Below are positions 33,342 through 41,849 of a DNA stretch of 64,000 bases, one piece after another (the first letter of the stretch is position 1; the number at the start of each line of letters is the position of its first letter). Both the position numbers and the translations under genes were made by a program. This stretch comes from Mycolicibacterium sp. ND9-15. GTDB lineage: Bacteria > Actinomycetota > Actinomycetes > Mycobacteriales > Mycobacteriaceae. Below the pieces are notes generated by a model. The model worked only from the letters and a program-made list of their open reading frames with translations. It ran no database searches and was not told the origin of the DNA. The stretch is from contig NZ_CP142362.1 of the NCBI RefSeq assembly GCF_035918395.1, positions 4,873,501 to 4,937,500 on the forward strand, in the 5' to 3' direction.

Positions 33342-34301
33342 ATGGCGGTGCTGAGAACTCCCGACGAGCGCTTCGCGGCGCTGCCGGATTTTCCATTCGA
33401 GCCCAGCTACGTCGACGTCCATACGCGTGGAATCGAGCCGCTGCGAATGCATTACGTGGATGCCGGCCCGTCCGAGGCGCCTGTCGTCGTGTTGCTGCAC
33501 GGACAGCCCACCTGGTCGTATCTCTACCGGCACGTCATGGGCGTGCTGCTCGGCTCGGGCCTTCGGGTGATCGCACCGGACCACATCGGCTACGGGCGAT
33601 CGGACAAACTGACCGAACCGACGGACTACACCTTCGACCGGCACATCGACTGGATGCACAGCGCAATCACTGCATTGGACCTGTCCGATGTCACGCTTGT
33701 CGTGCAGGACTGGGGCGGACCCATCGGGCTGAGCGTGCTCGCACGCGATCCCGACCGATTCGCGCGCGTCGTCGCGACCAACACGATCCTGCACACGTGC
33801 GACCCCGACCTCGCCGGCATGCTGGAGTGGCCGCACCACGCGGTCGGTGACGGACAGGTCATCCACCAGGAGACCCTCCTCGACTACGTGGCGTTCTATC
33901 AGCGCGCGCCAGAACTCGTTCCCAGTTTCTTCCTCGACGCGGTCGCCGGGCCGTTGAGTCCCGAGGTTCGCGCCGCCTATGACGCGCCGTTTCCCGACCG
34001 CAGTTTCACCGCCGGCCTGCGCCAGATGATCGCGTTGATCCCGTTGACACGCAACGATCGCGGGGCCGCCATCGGCCGCGCCACCATGGCCGCACTGCGC
34101 GACTGGCGACGGCCGTTTCTGACCGCGTACTCCGACGGCGATCCGGCAACACGCGGTTGGGACAAGGTCTTTGCCGAGCAGGTTCGCGGCGCCCGCAGCC
34201 AGCCCCACACAACCGTGACCGGTGCGGGCCACTTCATCCAGGAACAGCGCGGCGCCGAACTCGGTCGCATCGTCGCCGACTTCGTGGCGCGTACCGGCTG
34301 A
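33342..34301 (+). CDS. Haloalkane dehalogenase-like alpha/beta hydrolase
   Basis: The 319-residue protein starts at ATG 33342, 4 bp after the ligase gene. It shows VVVLLHGQPTWSYLYRHVMG (oxyanion HGQPTWSYL), the nucleophile region TLVVQDWGGPIGLSV with Asp in place of Ser, and the final His in VTGAGHFIQEQRG. These are haloalkane-dehalogenase features of the DhaA/DhmA group, where the Asp forms an alkyl-enzyme ester. The nearest neighbour genes suggest a role in acyl or xenobiotic breakdown rather than a specific halocarbon. Its stop codon directly abuts that of the next gene on the opposite strand. Confidence 0.88.
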   Translation: MAVLRTPDERFAALPDFPFEPSYVDVHTRGIEPLRMHYVDAGPSEAPVVVLLHGQPTWSYLYRHVMGVLLGSGLRVIAPDHIGYGRSDKLTEPTDYTFDRHIDWMHSAITALDLSDVTLVVQDWGGPIGLSVLARDPDRFARVVATNTILHTCDPDLAGMLEWPHHAVGDGQVIHQETLLDYVAFYQRAPELVPSFFLDAVAGPLSPEVRAAYDAPFPDRSFTAGLRQMIALIPLTRNDRGAAIGRATMAALRDWRRPFLTAYSDGDPATRGWDKVFAEQVRGARSQPHTTVTGAGHFIQEQRGAELGRIVADFVARTG

Positions 34302-35486
34302 CTAAAGCCCGAACTGGTCGTCGAGAATGCCGAGCCAGATCTGGGCGGCATCGATCGCCACCTTCTCGCTGATGAACGCATGCTGGGTGCCGGTGTACAT
34401 GTCGCGGAACGCGCGCTCCAGGCGGGTGCCCTCGCGAATCGAGCTGGTACCCGCGACCAGATGCGCCCACTCCGCACACTGGCGCGCCACGTCGGTGGCG
34501 TACACGGCGGCCACCCGCATGTCCGCGCGTAAGCCCGGGCGCAGGTCCTCACCCGCCCCGACAGCGGCTTCGGCCGCCGTGAATGCGTCGATCACCAGCA
34601 GGCGCGCCGCCCGCCACGCGGCGACGTGATGGGCAAGCCCCTTCTGGAAAGTGGGACGACTGGCCAGCGACGCCATGTCACTCATCCGGAACTTCGTGGC
34701 CGCGAGCTCTTGGACGTCGTCGAGCATGCTCTTTGCCACCCCCAGCGCCCACGAGGCGTGACCGGCCGCGGTGACCGGCATCAAACCCATGCGGGTCGCG
34801 GGCGAGGAACCGCGCAGCGGCTCACGGGTGAACAGCGCGAAGGTACGTTCGGCGGGAACGAAGACGTCCTCGACGCTGTAGTCGTAGGAGCCGGTTCCCT
34901 TCAGCCCCTGCACATACCAGCCGTCGTTGAAGCTCACCTGGTCGCGGGGCAGGACGGCGACCTGCATGTCGGGCACGCCTTCGCCGACCCACCGCATCTC
35001 TGCACCGTCCATCGGCAGGAAGCCCGCGGCGACATACTGCGAATGCCCGATCCCGGAGCCGAAACTCCACGAACCGGTCAGCCGGTAACCGCCGGATACC
35101 GCGGCGCCCTGTCCGTTGGGAAAGAACTGCCCTCCCATCGTCACGCGATTGTCGTGCGCGGTGAAGACCTCGGCGAAACCGGCATCCGGCAGGTAGGTGG
35201 CCGCGGCGAACGACGACGGCAGATTGGCGATCCCGACCCACCCGAAAGAGCCGTCTTGCCATGCCATTTCGATCCAGGTTTCGATCATCTCGGCGAACGA
35301 CGGTTCCATGCCGCCTGCGGGCACCGGGTTGAACGCCGACATCAGCCCGGTGTCCCACATCGCCTCGACGATCGCGGGGCTGAGTGTGCGTAGTCGCTCG
35401 GACTCGCCTGCTTCGCCTTGGACGGTCTCGCGCATGGTGCGGACCCTTCCCGCGATGCCTTCGGCAGACTCCAGTGTCGATGTCAT
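34302..35486 (-). CDS. Acyl-CoA dehydrogenase/HsaA-like flavin monooxygenase
   Basis: The 394-residue protein has the acyl-CoA dehydrogenase fold order: N-terminal helices (LRTLSPAIVEAMWDTGL), a middle beta-domain (GGYRLTGSWSFGSGIGHSQY, GLKGTGSYDYSVEDVFVPAE) and a C-terminal helical bundle (GTSSIREGTRLERAFRDMY). The form without the usual catalytic Glu and with GSGIGHSQYV matches the HsaA/HpaB-related flavin monooxygenases that use reduced flavin supplied by a reductase. The substrate is unknown. It stands alone and faces the dehalogenase-like gene. Confidence 0.85.
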   Translation of the reverse strand: MTSTLESAEGIAGRVRTMRETVQGEAGESERLRTLSPAIVEAMWDTGLMSAFNPVPAGGMEPSFAEMIETWIEMAWQDGSFGWVGIANLPSSFAAATYLPDAGFAEVFTAHDNRVTMGGQFFPNGQGAAVSGGYRLTGSWSFGSGIGHSQYVAAGFLPMDGAEMRWVGEGVPDMQVAVLPRDQVSFNDGWYVQGLKGTGSYDYSVEDVFVPAERTFALFTREPLRGSSPATRMGLMPVTAAGHASWALGVAKSMLDDVQELAATKFRMSDMASLASRPTFQKGLAHHVAAWRAARLLVIDAFTAAEAAVGAGEDLRPGLRADMRVAAVYATDVARQCAEWAHLVAGTSSIREGTRLERAFRDMYTGTQHAFISEKVAIDAAQIWLGILDDQFGL

Positions 35487-35580
35487 CCGTCTTCTCTATC
35501 AGCGATATCCGCCGCGCGCATCGACTTCCATGATGCCGAAATCGGCGCAACGGCATCCGCTGCTGGAGCATTCTCCAGGA

Positions 35581-35721
35581 ATGCGCATCGAGATCATCGT
35601 GTTCGACGGTTTCGATGCACTCGACGTCGTGGCGCCCTGGGAGGTGTTCGTCCGCGCGGCCACGCTCGATCCGTCCTACCCGATGCCTACCGACGTCTGG
35701 CGCTCGGGTCACCTCACTTGA
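35581..35721 (+). pseudogene. DJ-1/PfpI-family protein, N-terminal fragment
   Basis: ATG 35581 opens RIEIIVFDGFDALDVVAPWE and VFVRAATLDPSYPM, the typical start of a DJ-1/PfpI-type amidotransferase. The frame stops after 46 residues (WRSGHLT) and runs into the 3' end of the RipD-type gene. Relatives are about 200 residues with a nucleophilic Cys, so most of the gene is lost. It is a deletion remnant. Confidence 0.65.
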
Positions 35722-36256
35722 TGATGCGGACGAGGTACGGCGCCATGTTGGTGGTCCGCACCGGCGAAACCGTGACGGCCGGTTCGGTGGCCTCCAGCAT
35801 CTGCCCGTTGCCGAGGAACAGTGCGACGCTCTGATTTCCGTTGGGGCCGTAGAAGATCAGGTCGCCCGGCAACGCCTCCGACGGCAACACCTTCTGGCCG
35901 ACGGCGTACTGTGCACCCGAGGACCGCGGCAGCTTGACACCGACACCGGCGAATGCGTAGACCATCAGACCCGAGGCATCGAAACCGACCGTGCTGACAG
36001 CCGGATTCAAGCCGACGATGCGGCCTTCGGTGTCCAGCCCCGCGACGTTCTCGGCTGTGCCACTGCCCCTGGTCGGCCCATTGGCGTCGCCCCCGCCGTA
36101 GGAGAACGGGACGCCGCGCTGCGAGAGTCCGCGCGCGATCACTGTGTCAACCGCCTGCTGGTTGGCCGCCGGCCGCGGGTACGGTGCGGCGGTCGCGACA
36201 CCAGGAACCGCCACCAGCAGGGCGACACCGATCACCAAGGCGTATATGCGTCTCAT
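35714..36256 (-). CDS. ripD: RipD-like NlpC/P60 protein without catalytic residues
   Basis: From ATG 36256 the 180-residue protein has a signal peptide (ALVIGVALLVAVPGVATA). The NlpC/P60 fold is complete: ARGLSQRGVPFSYGGGDANG, VGFDASGLMVYAFAGVGVKL, ALPGDLIFYGPNGNQSVALF. The catalytic Cys of DCSGL is Ala (residue 94) and the catalytic His is Ser (residue 143). RipD of M. tuberculosis has the same two changes and binds peptidoglycan instead of cutting it. The protein would be exported and act as a cell-wall-binding or regulatory factor. Confidence 0.87.
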   Translation of the reverse strand: MRRIYALVIGVALLVAVPGVATAAPYPRPAANQQAVDTVIARGLSQRGVPFSYGGGDANGPTRGSGTAENVAGLDTEGRIVGLNPAVSTVGFDASGLMVYAFAGVGVKLPRSSGAQYAVGQKVLPSEALPGDLIFYGPNGNQSVALFLGNGQMLEATEPAVTVSPVRTTNMAPYLVRIIK

Positions 36257-36415
36257 GAATGGTTCATCTTTCTCGACTGTGCGCATACCGATGGCGCTGT
36301 ATCCACTTGTACCGCCTGATTTGCCAGACATGCCAATTCGCGCCTGGCCCAGGGTCAATGAGATGCAGTACCGTAATCGAACAGTGATTACCCACCTCGG
36401 TTGCCCGGCCCGGCG

Positions 36416-37621
36416 ATGACGGAACGGCTCGCTGTAATCGGTGGCGGCATCCTCGGAGTCGCGGTGGCCCGCGAGATTCTGCGGCGTCGACCGCACTCCG
36501 ATGTGACGCTGTTCGAGAAGGAGGGCCGCCTCGCATCGCACCAGACCGGGCACAACAGCGGGGTGGTGCACGCGGGCCTGTACTACGAACCCGGTTCGCA
36601 GAAAGCGGTGCTCTGTCGTCGCGGAGTGAAACTCCTCGAAGCGTTCTGCGCCGAGCGTGATATCCGCCGGATCGCCTGCGGCAAGGTCGTGGTCGCGCTG
36701 AGCGACGACGACCGGGCCAGGCTCGACGACATCGAGCAGCGGGCCTTGGCCAACGGCGTCCCGGGAGTCCGGATCATCGGGGCGGAGGAATTGCGTGAGC
36801 TTGAACCCAATGTTTCAGGGATCGCCGCCCTGCATTCACCGGCGACGTCGATCGTCGACTACGCACAGGTGACAACGGAGCTTGCCGCCGATGCCGTGAG
36901 CTCAGGTGCGGAAGTCCTTCTTGAACAAGAGGTGACGGGCCTGCGACCAAGCCGCACCGAAGTGGTGGTCAGCACACGCACCGCAGCGGGTGACGACGAA
37001 GCCCGCTTTGACCGGGTCGTCGTATGTGGTGGTCTGCAGAGTGACCGGTTGGCCGAGATGGCCGGTGACGGACCGGATCCGGTGATCATGCCGTTCCGCG
37101 GCGAGTACTACGCGTTGAAGCCCCACCGGCGCGACCTTGTCAACGGGTTGGTCTATCCCGTGCCTGACCCCCGGTATCCGTTTCTCGGTGTCCACGTCAC
37201 CCCTCGGGTGGACGGTGAGGTGATGATCGGGCCCAACGCCGTGCTGGCATTGGCGCGCGAGGGGTATTCCTGGCGCACGATCTCGCTGCACGACCTGGTC
37301 GGGATGGCATCGGCGCCGGCCTTCTGGCGGTTTGCCCGGCGGCACTGGCGCACGGGGCTGCGTGAGGTGGCCGGCTCGTTGTCCAGGAGGCGGTTCATCG
37401 CGGCCGCCCGGGCCTATGTGCCCGCGTTGCGTGACGACGACGTGGTGCCGGGCGTCGCGGGCGTGCGGGCCCAGGCGCTCGACGCCGACGGCGGACTCGT
37501 CGACGACTTCCGGATCAGCATTCGCGACCGCGTCACGCTGCTGCGCAATGCACCCTCACCCGCGGCGACGTCGGCGCTGGCGATCGCCGAGCACGTCGTC
37601 GACACCCTCGCCCTGCCATAA
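36416..37621 (+). CDS. lhgO: L-2-hydroxyglutarate oxidase
   Basis: From ATG 36416 the 401-residue flavoprotein starts RLAVIGGGILGVAVAREI (FAD GxGxxG), then HNSGVVHAGLYYEPGSQKAV, the LhgO signature, and later LVYPVPDPRYPFLGVHVTPR and GEVMIGPNAVLAL. It oxidises L-2-hydroxyglutarate to 2-oxoglutarate. The start at 36401 (TTG) gives five extra residues without support. It is followed 38 bp later by the isocitrate lyase gene. Confidence 0.9.
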   Translation: MTERLAVIGGGILGVAVAREILRRRPHSDVTLFEKEGRLASHQTGHNSGVVHAGLYYEPGSQKAVLCRRGVKLLEAFCAERDIRRIACGKVVVALSDDDRARLDDIEQRALANGVPGVRIIGAEELRELEPNVSGIAALHSPATSIVDYAQVTTELAADAVSSGAEVLLEQEVTGLRPSRTEVVVSTRTAAGDDEARFDRVVVCGGLQSDRLAEMAGDGPDPVIMPFRGEYYALKPHRRDLVNGLVYPVPDPRYPFLGVHVTPRVDGEVMIGPNAVLALAREGYSWRTISLHDLVGMASAPAFWRFARRHWRTGLREVAGSLSRRRFIAAARAYVPALRDDDVVPGVAGVRAQALDADGGLVDDFRISIRDRVTLLRNAPSPAATSALAIAEHVVDTLALP

Positions 37622-37659
37622 CGCCCTCACCGCCCAAAGCCGAGTCGTAGGGTGAATCC

Positions 37660-39957
37660 ATGGCCATCATCGAAACGGACGCCGCGCCTCAGACCCCGTT
37701 CGAGCAGGAGGCCGCTGCCACGCAGCGGTACTTCGACAGCCCGAGATTCGACGGGATCACCCGCCTCTACTCGGCCCGCCAGGTCGCCGAACAGCGCGGC
37801 ACGATCCCGTCCGACTACATCGTGGCTCGCGAGGCCGCCACGGCGTTCTACGAGCGCCTCCGCGAACTGTTCGCGAAGAAGAAGAGCATCACCACGTTCG
37901 GCCCGTACTCGCCCGGGCAGGCCGTCACGATGAAACGAATGGGCATCGAGGGCATCTACCTCGGTGGCTGGGCGACGTCGGCCAAGGGGTCCACCACCGA
38001 AGATCCCGGACCCGACCTGGCCAGTTACCCGCTGAGCCAGGTACCCGAGGAGGCGGCGGGCCTGGTTCGCGCGCTGCTCACCGCGGACCGCAACCAGCAG
38101 TACCTGCGGCTGCAGATGTCGGATGAACAGCGCGCCGCGACCCCGGCCGTCGACTTCCGGCCGTTCATCATCGCCGACGCCGACACGGGCCACGGTGGGG
38201 ATCCGCACGTGCGCAACTTGATTCGCCGGTTCGTGGAGGCCGGGGTACCGGGATATCACATCGAAGACCAGCGCCCGGGCACGAAGAAGTGCGGCCATCA
38301 GGGCGGTAAGGTGCTGGTGCCCTCCGACGAGCAGATCAAGCGGCTCAACACCGCCCGCTTCCAGCTCGACATCATGCGGGTGCCCGGCATCATCGTGGCC
38401 CGCACGGACGCCGAGGCGGCCAACCTGATCGACAGCCGCGCCGACGAGCGCGACCAGCCCTTCCTGCTCGGCGTGACCAACCTGAAGGTGCCGTCGTACA
38501 AGTCGTGCTACCTGGCGATGATGCGCCGCTTCTACGAGGCCGGCGTCACCGAACTCAACGGCCACCTGCTTTACGCGCTGCCCGAAGGTGAGTACGTGAC
38601 CGCCAACGCCTGGCTGGACCGCCACGGCCTGGGTGATGCGGTCGCCGAGGCCGCGTCGGCGTACCGCGACCGTCCCGACGGCGCGATCGACGAGATCTTC
38701 GACGGGGTGGAATCGAAGGTCGTCGACGCCTGGCAGGTCGATGCCGGGCTGATGACCTACGGCGAGGCGGTGGCCGAGCTGCTCGAGTTCCGCGAGAGCG
38801 AGGGTGAGCAACTCGACATGAGCGTCACGGAGTGGCGTGAGTTCTCCGAGCGCGCTCCCTTGTACACCGCCCGCGAGAAGGCCGAGGATATCGGCGCGGC
38901 CGTCGCCTGGGACTGCGAGCTGGCAAAAACCCCGGAGGGTTACTACCAGGTCCGTGGCGGCATCCCGTACGCGATCGTCAAATCGCTTGCCGCCGCGCCG
39001 TTCGCCGACATCCTCTGGATGGAGACGAAGACCGCCGACCTCGCCGACGCACGCGAGTTCGCCGAGGCGATCCACGCCGAGTTCCCCGACCAGATGCTGG
39101 CCTATAACCTGTCCCCCTCCTTCAACTGGGACACCACCGGCATGACCGATGACGAGATGCGGGCCTTCCCCGAGGAACTCGGCAAGATGGGGTTCGTCTT
39201 CAACTTCATCACCTACGGCGGGCATCAGGTCGACGGCGTCGCCTCCGAGGAGTTCGCCACCTCGCTGAGGCAGGACGGCATGCTTGCGCTGGCTCGTCTG
39301 CAGCGCAAGATGCGGCTGGTCGAATCTCCTTACCGCACACCGCAGACGCTCGTCGGTGGACCACGTAGCGACGCCGCCCTGACCGCGTCGTCGGGACGGC
39401 TCGCGACCACCAAGGCGATGGGCAAGGGCTCGACCCAGCATCAGCATCTGGTGCAGACCGAGGTTCCGAAGAAGCTGCTCGAGGAGTGGCTGGCGCTGTG
39501 GAGCGAGCACTATCAACTCGGCGAGAAGCTGCGGGTGCAGCTGCGCCCGACGCGGCCCGGGTCGGATGTGCTCGAACTAGGAATTTACGGCGAGCGCGAC
39601 GGCGAGGACGAGAAGCTGGCCAACGTGATCGTCGACCCCATCAAGGACCGGCACGGCCGCAGCATCCTGACGGTGCGCGACCAGAACACGTTCGCCGAGA
39701 AGCTGCGCCAGAAGCGGCTGATGAGCGTGGTGCACCTGTGGCTGATCCACCGGTTCAAGCCAGAGATCATGTACTACGTCACGCCAACGGAGGACAACAT
39801 CTATCAGACCGAGAAGATGAAATCGCACGGCATCTTCACCGACGTGTACCAGGAGGTCGGCGAGATCATCGTGGCCGACATCAACCAGCCCAGGATCGAG
39901 GAGCTGCTCAATCCCGATCGCAAGGCGCTGGTCCGGCTGATCCGCAAGGAGGACTGA
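37660..39957 (+). CDS. aceA: Isocitrate lyase 2 (long form)
   Basis: The 765-residue protein is of the long mycobacterial Icl2 type (about 760 residues; Icl1 is about 430). The active-site loop KKCGHQGG has its Cys at residue 211. Other ICL segments are FIIADADTGHGG, YHIEDQRPGTKKCGH and IIVARTDAEAA. The C-terminal extension, about residues 600-765, is the Icl2-specific regulatory domain. The enzyme splits isocitrate to glyoxylate and succinate and also cleaves 2-methylisocitrate, allowing growth on fatty acids. In M. tuberculosis Icl2 is activated by acetyl-CoA; that is family knowledge, not shown here. Confidence 0.95.
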   Translation: MAIIETDAAPQTPFEQEAAATQRYFDSPRFDGITRLYSARQVAEQRGTIPSDYIVAREAATAFYERLRELFAKKKSITTFGPYSPGQAVTMKRMGIEGIYLGGWATSAKGSTTEDPGPDLASYPLSQVPEEAAGLVRALLTADRNQQYLRLQMSDEQRAATPAVDFRPFIIADADTGHGGDPHVRNLIRRFVEAGVPGYHIEDQRPGTKKCGHQGGKVLVPSDEQIKRLNTARFQLDIMRVPGIIVARTDAEAANLIDSRADERDQPFLLGVTNLKVPSYKSCYLAMMRRFYEAGVTELNGHLLYALPEGEYVTANAWLDRHGLGDAVAEAASAYRDRPDGAIDEIFDGVESKVVDAWQVDAGLMTYGEAVAELLEFRESEGEQLDMSVTEWREFSERAPLYTAREKAEDIGAAVAWDCELAKTPEGYYQVRGGIPYAIVKSLAAAPFADILWMETKTADLADAREFAEAIHAEFPDQMLAYNLSPSFNWDTTGMTDDEMRAFPEELGKMGFVFNFITYGGHQVDGVASEEFATSLRQDGMLALARLQRKMRLVESPYRTPQTLVGGPRSDAALTASSGRLATTKAMGKGSTQHQHLVQTEVPKKLLEEWLALWSEHYQLGEKLRVQLRPTRPGSDVLELGIYGERDGEDEKLANVIVDPIKDRHGRSILTVRDQNTFAEKLRQKRLMSVVHLWLIHRFKPEIMYYVTPTEDNIYQTEKMKSHGIFTDVYQEVGEIIVADINQPRIEELLNPDRKALVRLIRKED

Positions 39958-39961
39958 GCGC

Positions 39962-41311
39962 TCAGTTGCCCGGCGGTGACCAGTGCACGACCTTCATCGC
40001 GGTCATCTCGTCGAGTAGCTCTGGGCCGAAGCCGTAGCCGTTGCCGCTCGCCCGGCGCGGCTGCGAGGCCCCGCCGGGGGCTCCGCCGAAGACGTCGTTG
40101 ATCTTGACGGTGCCGACGGGCAGTACCCGCCATGCCTCCTGCGCGTGCGCCATGTCCGGGGTCAGCACGGTGGCGGCCAACCCGTAGCGATCGTCGGCCG
40201 CTTCGCGCAGGGCGGTGTCGAAGTCCGCCGCTACCCGCACCGGCGCCACCGGGCCGAACGTCTCCTCGCGAAACACCCGCATGTCAAGTGTGCAGTCGGC
40301 CAACACGGTCGGCGGGTAGAACGAACCCGGTCCCGGCTGTGGCGCGCCGCCGGCCAACACGCGCGCGCCGTTGGCGACCGCGTCATCGATGTGGTCCTGC
40401 ACCACGGCACGCTGCCGGCGGTCGACCATCGGCCCGATCCGCTCAGCCCATACCTGCGCTTCCTCGACCAACTCGTCGAGGAAGGCATCGGAAAGCGCCT
40501 CGACCACGAAAACCCGTTCCACGGACACGCAGATCTGCCCGGCGTTCGCGAACGCGCCCAACGCAGTCTGCTCGGCCGCCCATCGTGGATCCACGCCGGC
40601 GTCGACGATCAGCGCGTCGTTGCCGCCGTTTTCCAGCACGGTCTTGGCGCCCCGTTCCGCGCATGCTCGCGCGATCGCCCGGCCCGCCGCGCTGCTGCCG
40701 ACATGCGCCACCACGTCGACGTCCGGTGCAGAGGCGAGCTGGGCGCCGACCGATCCGTCGCCGTCGAGGATTTCGAGCACACCGTCGGGAAGCTGACCGG
40801 CCAGTAGCTCTGCGAAGCGTCGACCGGTCGCCGGACATCGTTCACTTGGCTTGTGCACCACCGTGTTTCCCGTTACCAGTGCGGCGCCCAGCAGACCCGC
40901 CGCCACGGCGACGGGGTCGTTCCACGGGGTCAGCACTGCCACGACACCGCGGGGTTCCGGAATCATCAGATCGGTTGCGCCCCAGGATCCGTGCAGGCTG
41001 CGGCCGCGGTGCACGGGACCGAGCTCGGCGTACTGCACCAAGGTGCCCGTGCCGGCGTCGACCCCGCCGGCCGCGTCGTCGCGCAGCTTGCCGGTCTCGC
41101 GTTCGTTGAGTTCGGCCAGTTCGTCTGCCGCCGCACGGACCGCTGCGGCGGCTTTCGTCAGCGCCGCCGCACGTTCGGCAGCCGGGGTTCGCGCCCACGC
41201 AGGTGCCGCCGCGCGCGCTCGCGCCACGGCTTCGGCGCATGTCGAGGGATCGGTGATCGGAATCCGGCTGACCATGTCGCCGGTGCGAGGGTCGAGAACG
41301 GTCAGCTCCAT
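39962..41311 (-). CDS. Aldehyde dehydrogenase
   Basis: The 449-residue enzyme starts at ATG 41311 (GTG 41323 is possible). Motifs are VLTPWNDPVAVAAGLLGAAL (cofactor region), TVVHKPSERCP, VAHVGSSAAGRAIA, LENGGNDALIVD in place of the usual ELGG, and FANAGQICVSVERVFV with the catalytic Cys. It oxidises an aldehyde to the acid with NAD(P). It is convergent with the Icl2 gene, 4 bp apart. The substrate cannot be read from the sequence. Confidence 0.9.
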   Translation of the reverse strand: MELTVLDPRTGDMVSRIPITDPSTCAEAVARARAAAPAWARTPAAERAAALTKAAAAVRAAADELAELNERETGKLRDDAAGGVDAGTGTLVQYAELGPVHRGRSLHGSWGATDLMIPEPRGVVAVLTPWNDPVAVAAGLLGAALVTGNTVVHKPSERCPATGRRFAELLAGQLPDGVLEILDGDGSVGAQLASAPDVDVVAHVGSSAAGRAIARACAERGAKTVLENGGNDALIVDAGVDPRWAAEQTALGAFANAGQICVSVERVFVVEALSDAFLDELVEEAQVWAERIGPMVDRRQRAVVQDHIDDAVANGARVLAGGAPQPGPGSFYPPTVLADCTLDMRVFREETFGPVAPVRVAADFDTALREAADDRYGLAATVLTPDMAHAQEAWRVLPVGTVKINDVFGGAPGGASQPRRASGNGYGFGPELLDEMTAMKVVHWSPPGN

Positions 41312-41379
41312 GGTGTGGGACACCCAGGTGTGTTACCCGGTCGATCACCGCTCAATCGCTGCGCTTCACGCCCTTTCCC

Positions 41380-41811
41380 TCAGGTGTAGAGCTCTTCGAA
41401 CTTGCGGATGGACCGGTCGATGTCGCCCTTGACCGCACGCGCCGCCGTGGCCCCGATCGGCCCGAACAGCGGGGCTCCCCCGAGATTCATGGTGAGGGTG
41501 AACGTGGAGCCGGTTCCGATCGCCGCCACCTTCATCGTGAGTCCGTACCTCGTGCCGCCCACACCCTTGCCCGTCACCTCGATCAGCTTGGGCGGGTCGA
41601 ACTTCTGGATGGTCCAGGTGACGCGGTTGCGCAGACCTTTGGCGCCGGCGACGCCGACGATCGTGGTGCCGACCGACAGCTCGTCGGGCAACTCGCTGCG
41701 CCAACCTTCATGCATGACCAGCCAGTCGCCGAGGGAGCCGAGGTCCGAGACATGCACCCACGCTTCGTCGGGGGTCAACGCCAGCTCGCGCGACAACTCC
41801 AGCTTCGCCAT
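41380..41811 (-). CDS. SRPBCC-superfamily protein
   Basis: The 143-residue protein starts AKLELSRELALTPDEAWVHV, the first strand of the START/SRPBCC fold. It continues with the strands WTIQKFDPPKLIEVTGKG and GSTFTLTMNLGG and the long last helix (AARAVKGDIDRSIRKFEELY). These are small hydrophobic-pocket proteins (polyketide cyclase/dehydrase-like). The ligand is unknown. Confidence 0.85.
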   Translation of the reverse strand: MAKLELSRELALTPDEAWVHVSDLGSLGDWLVMHEGWRSELPDELSVGTTIVGVAGAKGLRNRVTWTIQKFDPPKLIEVTGKGVGGTRYGLTMKVAAIGTGSTFTLTMNLGGAPLFGPIGATAARAVKGDIDRSIRKFEELYT

Positions 41812-41849
41812 CCTGGGATGGTAACCAGATCAGCTCGACGCGGGCAGCC

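Noticed and set aside
37627..39516. A 629-codon minus-strand frame opposite the isocitrate lyase gene
   Set aside because: It lacks similarity to any family I know, and Icl2 is unmistakable on the plus strand.
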